Source of the DNA: Bactrocera neohumeralis
Taxonomy: Eukaryota > Arthropoda > Insecta > Diptera > Tephritidae
Reading direction: 5' to 3'
DNA: 64,000 nucleotides
NCBI RefSeq assembly: GCF_024586455.1
Contig: NC_065923.1
Span: 1,674,001-1,738,000 of the forward strand
A program made the position numbers and the translations under genes. Positions 47,728-60,600 of this stretch are shown in pieces; the stretch's first letter is position 1; each line of letters begins with the position of its first letter. Below the pieces are notes generated by a model that saw only the letters and a list, made by a program, of their open reading frames with translations, had not been told where the DNA came from and made no database searches.

Positions 47728-50700
47728 AGGTTGTTATGTTTTTGGATTTGTTGTTTTGTCGTTCGGAACGAGGAATGCAACGTCGAATAAGCAAAAAAAA
47801 AATGAAAATTGTATTAAAACAAAACATAAACACGGACATACACATAAACACACTGATTCGAAAGTGTAGAAGCGTGGCAACAAAGGTTGTTTGTGCCTCA
47901 AGAAAATATAAAACCGTTAGCCGTTTGCCATGCTCGGCTGTGTGCCCGTGTGCGCCAAGAAGGACGTGAAGAAGGATCTGCAATCATTTGTAGATTTGTA
48001 GAGTGTCTGCATTCACAGCTCGACGGCGTTTTGCACACGTCTTCTTGCTTTGGTGTGTGTGTGTGTGTATTTGTGTAGCGGTGTATGGGTGTAGGTGTTG
48101 TATGCGCCAGCAATAGCTTATATGATATGTGATCCAATACGTGTTGGCATTTGAATCGATTTTACAGAATTTCATTACTTTCGATTTTGTGTTCTTGTTG
48201 TTGTAGTTTTTTTTGTTCATAGCAGTCGTGGCGTTTGCCACAAATGCTGCTCCAATTCATGGATGGCTTTGTGCTTCAGCTATTGCTGTATGTTTTCGAT
48301 AAGCGTAAAGCGCTGTGCATTGAATTGGAATCATTTTGGATGGCATTAGAAGGCAATATCAGATTCATACTAATTATTGTCAATTAAATAATTGTTTTTT
48401 TTATTTTTAAAAAATTCTTAAATATTTCAAAAACAAAGAAACTTTACACCTTCAAATAAAAAATATTACTAATTTTGTATTAAAAAAATTAAATTACTTT
48501 AGTTAATTAATTTTAGTTATTAATTTTATTTTTTTTTATCAAAATAAATTAGTTTTTAATTTTTTTTAATTTCATATTGAATTGTATTTTTATGTTGTTC
48601 TTGTTGTTGCTGTTTTGATTTTTTGTAATTTCAAATTTTTTATGCTGTTGTTGTAGGTACAGTAACAATAAAGAACCGTCGTGGTAAACGAAATGGTCTA
48701 GTGGTAGGTGCACCTAAAAGTTTACTTTGGAGAATTTAATTTAAATACTTCTTCTTTCTTGCTTGTTATTTTATGGCCACTCCGAAATGTATGCTACAAT
48801 TTGCTATCGAAAAGACTTCAGCGTTTGAATGTGAATAGTTAGAGCTTGGAATGGCATCATGTATTTCGTACTTATTGATTTTTCGAATTTTTAATGAACA
48901 GGCACTATTTACAAGTTTAACATATTTTTTTAATTTTTTTGAAAACAAAAAATAGTATTTCTTTTTGAAGTCGAAATAAAAGTCATTTAATTAAACGTAA
49001 ATATTTATTTACTAGAGTTTTTTCTTTTGTCTTATAAGATTATTATAAAATTTCTATGTGATAACACTCATGCCACCAATCAGGTTATTATTTTAAAATC
49101 TATCTGATATTCTAAAAAAAGTTACGGAATATTAAGTTTGCTTAAGGATAGTCTTGGAAAAATTTCGAAATATTTTTAAGGAAATTTTTGTGTTTTAGAA
49201 AAAAAGAAGAAGCATTAAATTGAATTTAACTATTTAAATATTATACTGCAATTTGTTTTCCCAGTTCAATGCACGCAACTGCAAAATTTATTTATTTTTT
49301 TTATTTTGCTTTATATTGTTTCCGCACGATGCTTGTGTGAACAAGTAAAATGTGTTGCCATTAGTTTTGTTGCATGCGAACACACACATGCGAAAACGTT
49401 TTCATTTACACTTTCGCCAACTTTTCCCAAGCCCTCTCATCGTTTCACTATTTATTCACAACGCTATGTTAGTCAGTTAGCCAGTCAGACGCAGGGCGAT
49501 AGAATCTTATTTATTTAAAAATTCCAAATGTGGGTTATATGTTGAAAAGGTGCGATTTAAACTTTAACCTATGAATATTTTATATGCTTCGTCTGTGCAT
49601 AAGTTTATTGGAGCGGCTGCGCTGACGTGTGTGTGTTTGTATTGTCCGGTGCAAACAAAAATTGATTATCTTGAGGTTGGCACTACAGATTGCCATTGAT
49701 GTGGTTGTATTGGTGAATGGCTGGTCATTAATTGGGTGCCACCAAAATAAATATATTTAAAGGGAGAAAGTGTAAAAGGGTTGGCAGCATTGGGAAATAG
49801 GTGATTACTTCCATGCGATTATATTTATTGGTGCGACGACTGTGTCGGTGTAAGCACTTAAGTTGATGAATGGTTCAATTTCGTTCAAGATTCGAAATAA
49901 CATGCCAATAACAAATTGTTGTAGTTTTAAAGCTTTCCGGTGGATTTACTTAGTATGCAGTAAAGTAGATATGCTGGTTGATATGGCATTCATGCTTTTA
50001 TAATCTCCTAACCGGATGCTTTCTTAACCGATATTATACCAAGGAAATAAGTTTTAGAAGACATGAAACAAAATCTTGTTCTAGTTCTGAAACCTACAGG
50101 TGATGAACCACTAGACGGAAACAACATCAATATCCAGTAATCTCATGCCCCCAATCTGGTTATTGAAACCATTAAGGCAGCGTCTACGGTGCTATAAATA
50201 AAAATACTGACCAGCTGACCTAAATAGAACGAATATGACTTCCCACATACCCCCGCGCCATACACACTTTCTCAAATGCTCACCCATACACATAGACAAC
50301 ACAAGCATACGCATACAGCAGAAGTTCACTGATAAATGCTGGAGATCAAAACTATATTAGTGCATACAATTTGTGCGCTTGTTGCAGTTGTTGTTATCGC
50401 TGACGTTGTTATTCCGCTTGCGTGCATATTTTTCTCGCATATAATTAAACATTAATGATGTTTGTTATATAACACATATATCTTATTGCGGCAAAGGGCA
50501 AGTTATGCAATATGAACAAGCTCGCATATACATATACACACACACACACAAATAAATATACAAATGCGTGAATATTGACTCAATTACGATGCTTTTTTCT
50601 TGGTGGAAATGTGCAATGAAGGCAAAAACTCAATTAATAATGGAAATAAATGGAATAAAGCTTTGAACATAAGAACGTATGTACTCGCATATGAAGCATA

Positions 50701-51235
50701 TACAATGTATATTATACATATATACATTTATAAGTGCAAACATAAAAGTCAGTTCGAAAAGCGCGAGGCGATACTTAATATTAATAGGATTTGTGGTGTG
50801 AGAGTAATATTGTTGAACTTGCAGTACAGTGGGTTCAAGTTGTAAATATTTTAATCGCACTTGCCTTTCAATTGGATTGTATTTGAAGTTAAGTCTAAGT
50901 TTTGTTGGTCCTAAAAGCATGCTGATCGCAGAATTCGGGAAACCCAGGGTTACGAATATGAGAGAATTACTTATTACTTGCAAGCACGATTCGGTGTAAA
51001 GCAAAGCATTCTATATTGCACCTTTTAGTTCATCTCGGATCCCTCAATAATAACACAAGTATACACGGTTTAGGATCTGGGCAACCAAAAGTAGTTTCTA
51101 TGACAATTGATGACACTGAATCCGAATCTTCATTTCGTTTTTTAAGATTGATTCTAGTTTTTGAAATAATCAAGAATTTAATTTTTTATGATTTTTGTCA
51201 AATAATATTCATTTTATTGACTTAAAGGTAACATA
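47728..51235. other. Noncoding stretch with simple repeats
   Basis: This is AT-rich throughout, with (TG)n at about 48053-48070, long T runs near 48395-48610 and (CA)n at about 50535-50550. Apart from the micro-exon candidate I found no gene evidence. Confidence 0.45.
48657..48703 (+). other. Candidate 47-nt micro-exon
   Basis: GTTGTTGTAG precedes it and GTAGGT follows it. One frame is open, reading TVTIKNRRGKRNGLV, a basic peptide. GC content is above the very AT-rich flanks. It lies 930 bp after the candidate terminal exon, on the same strand, so it could belong to an alternative transcript. It may equally be chance. Confidence 0.2.
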
Positions 51236-52737
51236 TCAGAAATGAAGATTGGTGGAACTTTGCCTTTTGTATTGTTTAGTATCTGTTTCACGTATTAGAG
51301 TCCAACAGTAGTCGCTCATCATGCCTTCATCCCAAAATCCTTGGTATCTTTTTTCAATGTTGGCTAGATCTTGGTGTAGCCGCTCTCCTTGTTCGTTGCT
51401 CGTTTCACCCAAGTTTTCGGGGAAAAAATCGAGATGGGAATGCAGAAAATGGATCTTTATCGCCAATAATTTCCTTAAAATTAGGGGATTTGTGATTACC
51501 AAGAAAGTGGTGAATGATATTTTGAAAAGATGCATGGGCTGCTTCATAGGGCGATAAACATTTTGTAAATTTTTTATCAGTCATTAATTTTCTAATACCA
51601 GGTCCGACAAATATTCCTTCTTTCTTCTGGTTCATCGGAGACGTTTTGCGGTCCAGGCTCATATTGAGTACGACTTTGCCATTCTTTTCTCACATAATGA
51701 TGTTCAGTTGCGCGGCTATCCCACAAGCATAAGAAGCAACAAAATTTGGTGAATTCAGTTTGCATCCCAGTTAAGATACCAATTACCTGTTGAAATAATA
51801 TAAAAAATAAGTGTTTTTGATTTAATTGGAATCAATGTTTAAACCTTTAGATCGCCACATATTTTCTATTTATGATCATTGTATTTGATGAAGCACAGGA
51901 TCTTCCGCATTGTTTCGTAGCATTCCTTCGTTTGTACTGCATGAGCAATGGAAATAGATGGTTTTTTATTTCCATTGTGGAGAAGAGCAGCTTTTAGGCT
52001 GTATTTGGAACCATCAATGAATAAACGCCATTCGTTTCGATCGTACGGTGTATTCATTTCCTTAAATAAACCATTAATATCGTTACAGAAACTTATGTTG
52101 TCTTCGTTTTTGAAGAACGGTCGAAGTGTCTGATTTCTGTTTCTGTATACAGTAACTTGTGTTCGAGAGCCTAGATATTTCCATTGCTGCAACCGTGATG
52201 CTAGCAACTCTGCTTTTTGCTTGGACAAATTCAAATCACGAATCAAATCGCTTAGTTCATCTTGCGAAATTAAATGTGTCTCTTCCATGACAAAGTCGCT
52301 ATCATTACTCGGGGGTGATGGAGCTAAAGTTTCCAGGACGTTTCCGCTTATACTTGGACAAACTGGCAATGAATCATTAGCAGTACGTGGAACTGGCTTG
52401 GATACTGATGATACATCAGGATATTCATATTTTGCTAATTTTTTTGCATTTATGCCCTTAATTTTCATCAAACAAAAGTAGCAATCATCTACATGGTTTT
52501 TAGGTTCTCTCCAGAGCGCTGGTATTGAAAAGGAAAAGTACTCACGTTCTCTCAATGACCACTTATACAGCTCTGTTTTGCATGCGTTACAAATAAATTT
52601 CGGTATCCATGGCTTATGAGTGTCTGCTACTCTGAAACCAAAGTATTTGTTATTATTTTGCCACTTTTTTTAATCATATAACTACCACAAACGTAACAAA
52701 AACACCTTGAATCAACTTTGCAACACTGTCTCTGCAT
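51236..52737 (-). pseudogene. Pseudogene of a multi-copy CxxC-pair protein of unknown function, one 58-bp intron retained
   Basis: The minus strand starts MQRQCCKVDSRCFCYVCGSY. After a frameshift it continues YFGFRVADTHKPWIPKFICN with ACKTEL, then ALWREPKNHVDDCYFC, an unstructured Pro/Ser stretch, and LSDLIRDLNLSKQKAELLAS. Next are NEWRLFIDGSKYSLKAALLH and ICGDLK. An intron (51844-51787, AAAG|GTTTAA to CAACAG|GTAATT) joins in frame to VIGILTGMQTEFTKFCCFLC, then WDSRATEHHYVRKEW. The last parts are GIFVGPGIRKLM and HLDFFPENLGETSNEQGERL with DYCWTL. Four CxxC pairs suggest zinc binding. I recall the family as uncharacterised proteins recurring in arthropods and cnidarians. Lesions are a frameshift near 52670, TAG for Trp at 51866-51868, an internal deletion plus frameshift near 51630, and another near 51455. 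Confidence 0.75.
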
Positions 52738-53259
52738 TTTTATGTGCTCTAATCACTTATTTTATTTTACTGCTACAGTTGAAATGACTTATCAAGCAGT
52801 GCCTGTAAGATTGGGAGAATTTTCCTCAATCGGTATTTAATTACTGTGCTTGCAAACTGTGCTTGTAACATCACAATGGTTCTATCATGCGAGAACTCGG
52901 AAACTAGAATCAATCTTAAAAAACTAAATGCATATTCGAATTCAGCATATCAAATATATGTAGTTAAGAATCGTTCTTATCTGTTCAGATCCAAAAGTTG
53001 ACCTGAATTTGTAAACTTGTGTAATTTGGTAACAAATCGAGTCTCAAACGATATAATCCACAGTTGTTTGCCCTTTGTAGTTTTTCAAACATAGAAAACT
53101 AAAAAAAAGGAAGAAAGCTAAACTATAAATCCATCATAGTTGTATTTCTTACAGAATGAAGGGTATGAAAAGACCACATCTTTATACAGTTTTTCAAATA
53201 AAATAGTTTTCCACACAAGGACTTGAGTTTGATCATCCGGCTTTATCGTAGGTATAGTA
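52738..53259. other. AT-rich DNA between pseudogene and mariner element
   Basis: No supported feature. It separates the CxxC-family pseudogene from the TA-flanked mariner end at 53260. Confidence 0.4.
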
Positions 53260-54434
53260 CTATGAGCAAAAAATAGTAATAGTAATAGTTTGTTAAAAAT
53301 TATAAAGTTTTTAATTTATTCTTAAATATCTATGTCGTCTCTCTAAAATTAATCGCTCTTCGCCCCAATGCACTTGTGCTACGTTTTTTCTAATCCTCAA
53401 AACAGCTGTTAAAGGCAATTTTCGGAATACTCTTCAGATTGCGTGGCGATTCACGTTAAATGTCTTCAATTGACTCAAAACTGTTTCCCCGGAGCCAGGA
53501 GCAATACGGAGCTAAATCAAGCAAATACAGAAATAGCGGAACGATATTGATTGAAAAAAACTCAAGAAGAATCAATGCAGTATGCGACGGTGCATTAATG
53601 TGGTGCAAAAGCCAAGTCTTGTTCGTCCATATTTCCACTCAAAATAGTATGCCTTGTTGACAGTTCGGCCAGTCGGAAGGAATTTGGAATGCATCCTACT
53701 TTGAGTTTTGACTTGCTTTTATGTGGTGTTTTCGGCTTCGGCTCTCCCTTGCCACGATATTCGGCCGCTTGATCATCTGTTTCATAGATCCAAGACTCGC
53801 CACCAGTGATAAAACGTTTCATGACATCCTGGTAGTCGGAACGATTTTTTTTCACGGACGTTACCGCGATGCTGTTTTCCGAAAAAATTGTGTGATTTTG
53901 GAACCAATCGTGCTCTCACTGTTCTTAGGCGTAAATGATCTCTCAAAATGATTTCCACTGATCCTTCCGATATTCCAACGATGCCGACAGGCTCTCTGAC
54001 AGTTAATCGTCGATTCTGAAGCGCCAATTTCTTTATTTTGTTGACGTGTTGATCATCAGTTGAAGTTAATGGCCGTCCAGGTGCGTTCTTGACCCTCTTT
54101 GAAAAATTTGTACCAATCAAAAACAGTTGCTTGCGACAAATAATTATCACCGCCTTTTCCAAAATTATGAACGTTTCAATTCCAGAAATTTGATTCCACA
54201 CACAAAATTTAATAGAACTTCTTTGTATAATAATTTCGCTCATAGGAAAAATCGCCGGAAGTACTTCAAGTACTTCAGAAAGACAATCGTATACTAATTA
54301 TTGATGACTATTTTGATTTGAAATTTGGCACAGATGTCATTTACAGTCATACCAACCTAGCAAAAAAATATTTTGACGAATGGGCTTTGGCGCGAAATTT
54401 TTGACTAAAGAGTCTTACTATTTTTTGCCAACAG
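53260..54434 (-). mobile_element. Mariner element with both terminal inverted repeats, inactive
   Basis: CTATGAGCAAAAAATAGTAA at the left end (53260-53279) pairs with CTGTTGGCAAAAAATAGTAA read inward from the right end (54434-54415). Seventeen of twenty positions match, including a perfect 14-bp core. TA flanks both ends (53258-53259 and 54435-54436). The 1175-bp length is near the usual mariner length of about 1.3 kb, and a transposase pseudogene fills the interior on the minus strand. These ends are among the clearest in the window. Confidence 0.85.
53340..54243 (-). pseudogene. Mariner transposase pseudogene with all three catalytic aspartates lost
   Basis: The N-terminal part reads MSEIIIQRSSIKFCVWNQIS and contains APGRPLTSTDDQHVNKIKKL followed by the helix-turn-helix LQNRRLTVREPVGIVGISEG. 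After a frameshift comes DVMKRFITGGESWIYETDDQ, in which the first catalytic Asp of the usual G-D-E-S is Gly. LLHHINAPSHTALIL has Ile where the second Asp (HHDNAPSH) should be. LDLAPYCSWL lacks the third (normally CDFW or SDY). A further segment between SKLKVG and the second block is shortened. The C-terminal NLKSIPKIAFNSCFED-like residues reach about 53340. Confidence 0.8.
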
Positions 54435-54494
54435 TATATACTTAAGATCTATGTGCAAAATGTTAAGATCGATATTTAAAAACTGTGGAAATAC

Positions 54495-54610
54495 TTCTCG
54501 TATACACATACTGACGAACATGGTTAAAATTACTCAGCTCATCGTGCTGATCGTTCCTTCTAGCTGCTACAAACTTTGTGGCGATCTTAATATACCCAGC
54601 TCAGAGCACA
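54495..54610 (+). repeat. 3' fragment of a dispersed repeat (family B type)
   Basis: TACTCAGCTCATCGTGCTGA, then TTCCTTCTAGCTGCTACAAA, then CTTTGTGGCGATCTTAATATACCC is the style of the 3' end of the repeats carrying GACGGACATGG tracts. Only the tail is present. Confidence 0.4.
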
Positions 54611-57230
54611 AAAAGTATTTTAGTTAAGAAGAAATTTAATTTCGAAAAGATGTCGAAACCCGATAAATAATGTTATTTATTACGATATGTGTAATTTATT
54701 TATATATGTGGACATATGAATTTAAATTCTTGCTTTCGTTGCGAATATTCATTATAGCTTTGAAAATTTCTCAAAAAATACACACTCCCGCTTAAACAGT
54801 CTGCTTGCTCTTCCCCACTTCGCATTCCCCTTCGACGTCGTTGTAGTTCGGAAGGAAATTTCCCATTTACTTTGATTGCATTCACTTTGCATTGCTTCAA
54901 CGTATTTTTACTTTACTGTCAATTTTTAATTGAAATTCATGAGATTATTTTAAACCGCAGCTGCAACTCCATCGGGGGTTGGGGTGGTAGTGAGAGAGAA
55001 ATAGGATGGGGTGGAAAATGTGCAGCATGTCGGGAGCTGAAATAAATAAGTATAAATATATGTAAGTGGGTGTATGAGTGGCGCTTATATGTTGCAAAGT
55101 GGAGAAATGTACAACCGCACACATACATATAAAGTCTTTAAAGCAGCTACCTGACAATAGGGCACTCATTTGCTGTATATACACTCATTTTTTCTTTAAA
55201 TCATTTCTTTTTTTTGTTATTTTTGTTGTTTTTTTCACTCGTAATGACATTCAATGTGAAATGGAGTTATTTTAATTGCTTTTTTGCGGTGCTCATTTCT
55301 CTGCAAAGTCTCGTACAGTTTTTGCTACACTCCGTTCGTTGCTTTTGTTGCCTTTGCTGCTTTTGCCGTTTGTGGGTATCAACTCCCCGACTGGTCAGTT
55401 CACTTTGGCGAACATATTTTTATTACCAACAACAACTGAATTTGCCCACACTTCAATTACGGTGTCCTTTTCGCATTAGCTGTGTGAATGGAGAGCCATG
55501 AATACAGGATTTTTAGCACTCAAGCGAATAGTGTAACTGTTGCTGCTGCAACGCTGCAATATTGTCTGGATACCGTTTCCGGTGGCTCCCAGTTATTGAG
55601 GCTGACCAACACACTTCCTTCCTAACTCCAACTCGACGGCGCAAAACTATGCCGCCACCCGTGCTGGGACATAAGCGCGACAAAAGCGGTTACCCTCCAT
55701 CATCACCGGCACCGCTGGCGCTGCACAAACATTGGCGTTTGGCCCCGCTGTGCTCGGTCTGGCAACTAACCAAACAACTAAGCCTTTCTGATATGACCGC
55801 CGACCATTGACCGCCCGGAAGCGTGCCGCGCGACCCGACAGTTTCGGTGCAAAAGGCAATTCAGCCAAACTTACTCTGTGCTATGCTGTGCCGTGCTGCG
55901 CTGCTGTGTGTGTATTTTTCCTTTTCATTCAGCGTTTGCTTTTATTTAAGTGAATCGCAAGCTTTTTTAAACTTTTTTCTGTGCGCTTTTTTAGTTTTAT
56001 TAATTCTTTTCTAAGTTTCATTCGTCCAAGCCTCTCTGATCGCGTTAGCGTTGCTGCAGAATTGAAGTTATTTTAAAAACGGCACGTACACTCTAGGGTT
56101 TAATTACGTTAGCCATTGTACGCCGCTATATGTGCAACAATGCTTCTGCTATATATTTATGGGTATGTATATATATATATATATATATATATAACAGTTT
56201 GTATGTACATATTTGGCGCTACAAAATGCAACACAAGTGGCGTACTTAAGTTACTACAAAAGTAACGGGTCAATGAGCGGTGGAAGTGTGATTGAGTGTT
56301 GAAGTGCATGTAAGCCAGGAGAGCGCTAGTAGCGACATCTTTAAACTCGAGCAATATGTTGTACAGAATAAAGTTAGTGTTGCTCACATAAGAGTTTTTG
56401 CTAAAGCAATGAAATAGTGGATAATTGTTTATATCAAAATATCAAAATGGTCAGTCTTATGACGATAATTGATTTCAGAGTTCGCGTGCTTGACACTTAG
56501 CTCCAATGTTCATGCATTTCTTCTTCCAAAGTCGCCGCACGTTCTCTTCTGAACAGCTATTCGTCAAGCTTTGTCGCCATATCTTCACTGCAACGGGATC
56601 AGATTGCGGTGGTTGTAGTACTATTGCTACGGTCCTTGAAGACGCGGACAAAAAAGAACGTCTATGCTCTCCTAAACAGGTTACCGAGGGTTCCAATTCT
56701 GGTAGCAAGAAGTGCACCGAAAGAAGCCAAACAAGGAGGGGCTGAACACAAAAGCGCAATAATAGGCCGGTAGCGGTATATGTAGCTGACTCGAGGGCAA
56801 GTACAACCTAAAAGAAAAGGTGGTAAAACAATTAGGTTGTCTCAGAGAGAAGGTGAAAAACTGTAGGACACATTTCTTCAAGCGCAGCTAGTAGAGTGGC
56901 TCGGATTCAGCGTTTGCAAATTGCTTTAAGAAGCACATCACTGAAAAGAGGCAACTCAGCCTACTTCTTCACTCTCCCGGTGTGTTCTAACGATAGAGGT
57001 TTCTATCTATAGACAGGTACTTCATTAGTAATGACTGATGTATTTCCCGTTTTAACTTCTGATGAGGAGGTTGTATATAAAGTAGTCCGCCGTAAAGGGA
57101 TGAAAAGAGAAATACTTCACTGAATGACACCTGCCTGCAATGTTCTGACTAAGGCACGACAGCACAAGCAGCGACTGCCGCGTCTTTTTATCCAAGATCA
57201 CCAAATTTGACCAGGCTGAAAACAACACAT
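54611..57230. other. Mixed noncoding DNA with a (TA)n tract and GC-rich patch
   Basis: A (TA)n tract occupies about 56165-56193. A GC-rich patch lies at 55540-55900. The frames near 56475-56760 are open on both strands but match nothing I recognise. Possibly a second decayed retro-element lies at 56500-57180, but the text is too weak to name. Confidence 0.35.
56165..56193. repeat. (TA)n microsatellite
   Basis: An uninterrupted TA dinucleotide run. Confidence 0.9.
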
Positions 57231-57600
57231 TTAACGAATTTCAATACAATATGGTACTTTTAAGCTTGTCAACGTTTTTGCCAAATTTTCCATACGGTTG
57301 ATATAATCCTCTGATGAGTTGAATTCCAGTCCCCTCAGAGATTTATAGTTTCTTTTTCGGTTCAGTTTTAGACAGTTACGAGTTTCGTCGTCATAAATAT
57401 TCGAAGCACACATTTCGTCAACAGTAACGATATGTTGGATGAATATAAAATCCTCAGCGATGTTTTAAGCATCTAGCAAAATGTATTCCATAGATCCATA
57501 AGATATGTTCAGATCCTCTGTTATCTCTCTTATGCCAAAAAAACGATGTTGAAGCTTCTTTAACTCGATGTTAAAGTCATTAACAGAGGTGGAGGACGAC
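57231..57600 (-). pseudogene. Mariner-class transposase relic (helix-turn-helix plus first catalytic block)
   Basis: Minus-strand frames give LKKLQHRFFGIREITEDLNI with SYGSMEYILLDA, then IAEDFIFIQHIVTVDEMCAS with YDDETRNCLKLN. These correspond to the second DNA-binding helix-turn-helix and to the block holding the first catalytic Asp (VTVDE), which is still present here. About 50 residues between them are missing, and the later catalytic blocks were not found. Ends were not located. Confidence 0.6.
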
Positions 57601-60600
57601 TCACTCGAGGTAAGTTTTCGCTGACTTCCCGACTTTTACAGAATACCTTCTGCCACTCAAATACCTATGATATGTTCTCTTTATCGGTAGACTCTTCAAA
57701 ACACATTCTCAATAACCACGTAGCCGTGATAATATAAAATGTCAAGAAATCTCGTTATTCATTTTTTATGCTAAAATTGACAAATTTTAACGTCCGCTTA
57801 CACGAACAAAAAACAGGGTTGTTATTTTATCGATTGTGTAGAGCGGACTGGGTCAAATGAGATCAGATGTTAGTAAATCAATGTAATTTTCAAAATAGGT
57901 GGCAACTCTGTTTGATATGCAAATTTGTCATATATTTTAAATTATCTATAAATCAGCTTTTTGACACAAGTGAATATTTTCTCGTATACATTTATACAAT
58001 ATTACAAAATACTGCAATAGGTGGCGACTTTTTAAGTACTATTTAAATATGATAATTTCAAATTTTCTTCAAAACTATATATTTGATCTCAAAAATTGTA
58101 TGTACCTTGAATTTTCGTTAATCTGATAATGAACGATGTCTTTAAGCCGTGTACACAGTGAACCAAATGAAAACTAAAAACGTCAGTTCAAAAGATGTTT
58201 TTGCGTTCTCACAAATTACAAATGATAAGGTAAAGCTGGGTTATACAAAATCTGGCCGAAATGATTTCCAGTATTTTATTTGTTTCTCTATGTTTCACTA
58301 TGATCTAAGTCTATACAAAAGTTATTATATTTTTTGTTTTTTAATTATTGAAGCAGATCTCAGCACTCTTTACTGAGCAGCGCCGATTTCCAATACCAAA
58401 ATTGCCGCCTGTTATGCACGAGGAAGCTCGCATAATGCAGCAAAATCAGTTTATAATTTTCTTTATAACGAAAACACCGTTCAAAGCAAAAGCTTTGTTT
58501 TCCCATGAATATGAGATTTCTCCTTTTAAGCTGAATTTGATTTGAATGCATGTGCACAAACAATTATTCAAGGCATTACAATTCCATTATTTCATTACTT
58601 CGAAGAAGCTCATAATTCGCATTCATTAAAAGAGAGTGTGTACTCTAACCCCCACACCGAAAGAGGCACCGCGCAATTATACTATTGTATTTCGCCCTAA
58701 TTAAGGGAGCAGATTATCTTGAATTTTCATACTAAAGGATTTTCTGCAGTTAATACCAATTTAATAAAAATTCAAATGCTCAGAAATAAAAACTCAATTA
58801 AAATGAGCAAAATCAGAAATGCAAATCGGGCAGGCGAAGCATAACGATAGCGCGCGTCGTAGGCGAAAAGACGCGGCGACGGCGGCGAGGGGCATGCAGA
58901 CGAGCGCAACAATGCGATGTAGTCGCCAAATAAAAAAAGTGAGCGAAAAGAAAAAGCCAAGCACCAAGACGCTTGAAGCTTATTAAAACGTCATTTGCAT
59001 AAAACCGAAGGTGAAAAATCCTGTGAGAAAAATAAATACCTCATCATTAATGCGAAAATGCCGCAAAGCGTGGCTAGCAGAGGCGGCAAGTCTGAGTGGG
59101 ACTAAATACGGCGAGCGTCAGCGTGGCATATCCATGCCAGTAAAATAATTAAAAGAACAACGGTTCTTGGCACAAGCACATAGAAGCGCTTGAAGTCAAG
59201 CCACATTAAAGCTTTTTTTGTAATAAAATCGAAAAAGGTGACAACTACAGTAAAAAAACAACTTATAGCAGAAAAAAAGAGAAATTAATTAGTGTGCGCT
59301 TAGCGCTCACATTCGCCTTAAAAGAAAAATATTCAAAGCGGAAAAAAGATGGAAAAACCGAATATAAGAAAAGAAAGATGAAAAGAAAAAACAAAGAAAA
59401 TCACATTGTGAAGACGCACGCTGATTTTCACGTCAATAAAATGGAATGGCTAACTCAGACGGGCTGGCAGGCTGGCAGGTTGCAGAAACGGCAAAGAGGA
59501 TAACAATTATACCAACAACAGGCACAAGAAACTCAACACTGTGAAGTGTATTGTCACTAAATGCTGCAAGCACAACGAAAACAACAAGAAAAACGACGGC
59601 GAAACAGATAAAAGAACCACCACGTAGACACACTACCACAAAGCGAGTGTAAATTCAATTAAAAGTCAAAACAACACCATAGCCATTCACTAGCTCATTT
59701 GCAAATTTGCGCTTTAACGGTGCTATAGCAAACAGCAACAAATGAAACAAAAACAACAAGTGGCTGAAGAACTTACCTGCACATTTGAGGCAGCCAACTG
59801 TTCGAAATGAAATGCGAATAAGAAAAACCGAAGAACTTTACCGTTTGAAGGGCACAATAACAGCAACAACAATGCAAGGAAATGTTCGTAATCAGCGATT
59901 GTTTTATATACCTGCGGATGAGAAGCGGTGCAAAGATGCCAACGAAAAGAATATAACAGGGAAATAAGTGAAGAAAATTAACACTTTTAGCTTAGATTGC
60001 TTTAAAAGCGGTTTTTGTGCTGAATGAGATCCCTGCCTATGCTGGGGAAGGCATTTTGTTGTTTGAAAAATTCTTGCTTAGAATTGTACATAGTTTTTTA
60101 AATTTGAAATTTTCAGAGGAGTTGGACACCGTAGAAAATATTTTGTATCAATCAGTTGTAAACTGCTCATTTCTTTTTTCTCGGAACTCTATTTATACTC
60201 CATTCCACAGTTGTGGCCGTAAGAACTGAAAGTTGAATGTGTTATGTAAAGTTTTGAATAACAATTCATAATATGGATATTTCCCTCACTCTCACTTCAG
60301 TTCAGTAAAGTGACAGCCTTATTTAAAGTTGTACAAAAGTATTTAAAGATGATTAATTAAACCGTATTCAAAACTTTCTTTTAATTATTTTGTTTTCTAA
60401 AAATTCTTGGTGAAAAATTAGGTAGCAATGTGGAAATAATTTTGAAAACATCCAAAAAAACTATGTTTTAGAGTAACGCTAACTCTTATAACTCAATATT
60501 TCAAAATTTCAAAAAATTTTAAAGAAAAAAAATATGTTTGCAAAATAATTATTAACCGTAATAATGTACTATTAAAAATATTGCCATCTTCTAGATTCTA

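Noticed and set aside
55562..55868. Pro-rich plus-strand frame and Ala/Val-rich minus-strand frame
   Set aside because: Mutually overlapping in a GC-rich patch, with no recognised domain or flanking splice sites.
56475..57180. Possible retro-element remnant (segments DCGGCSTIATVLEDADKKER and VVYKVVRRKGMKREIL)
   Set aside because: The text is suggestive, but I could not match it to a specific family or find ends or a consistent frame.
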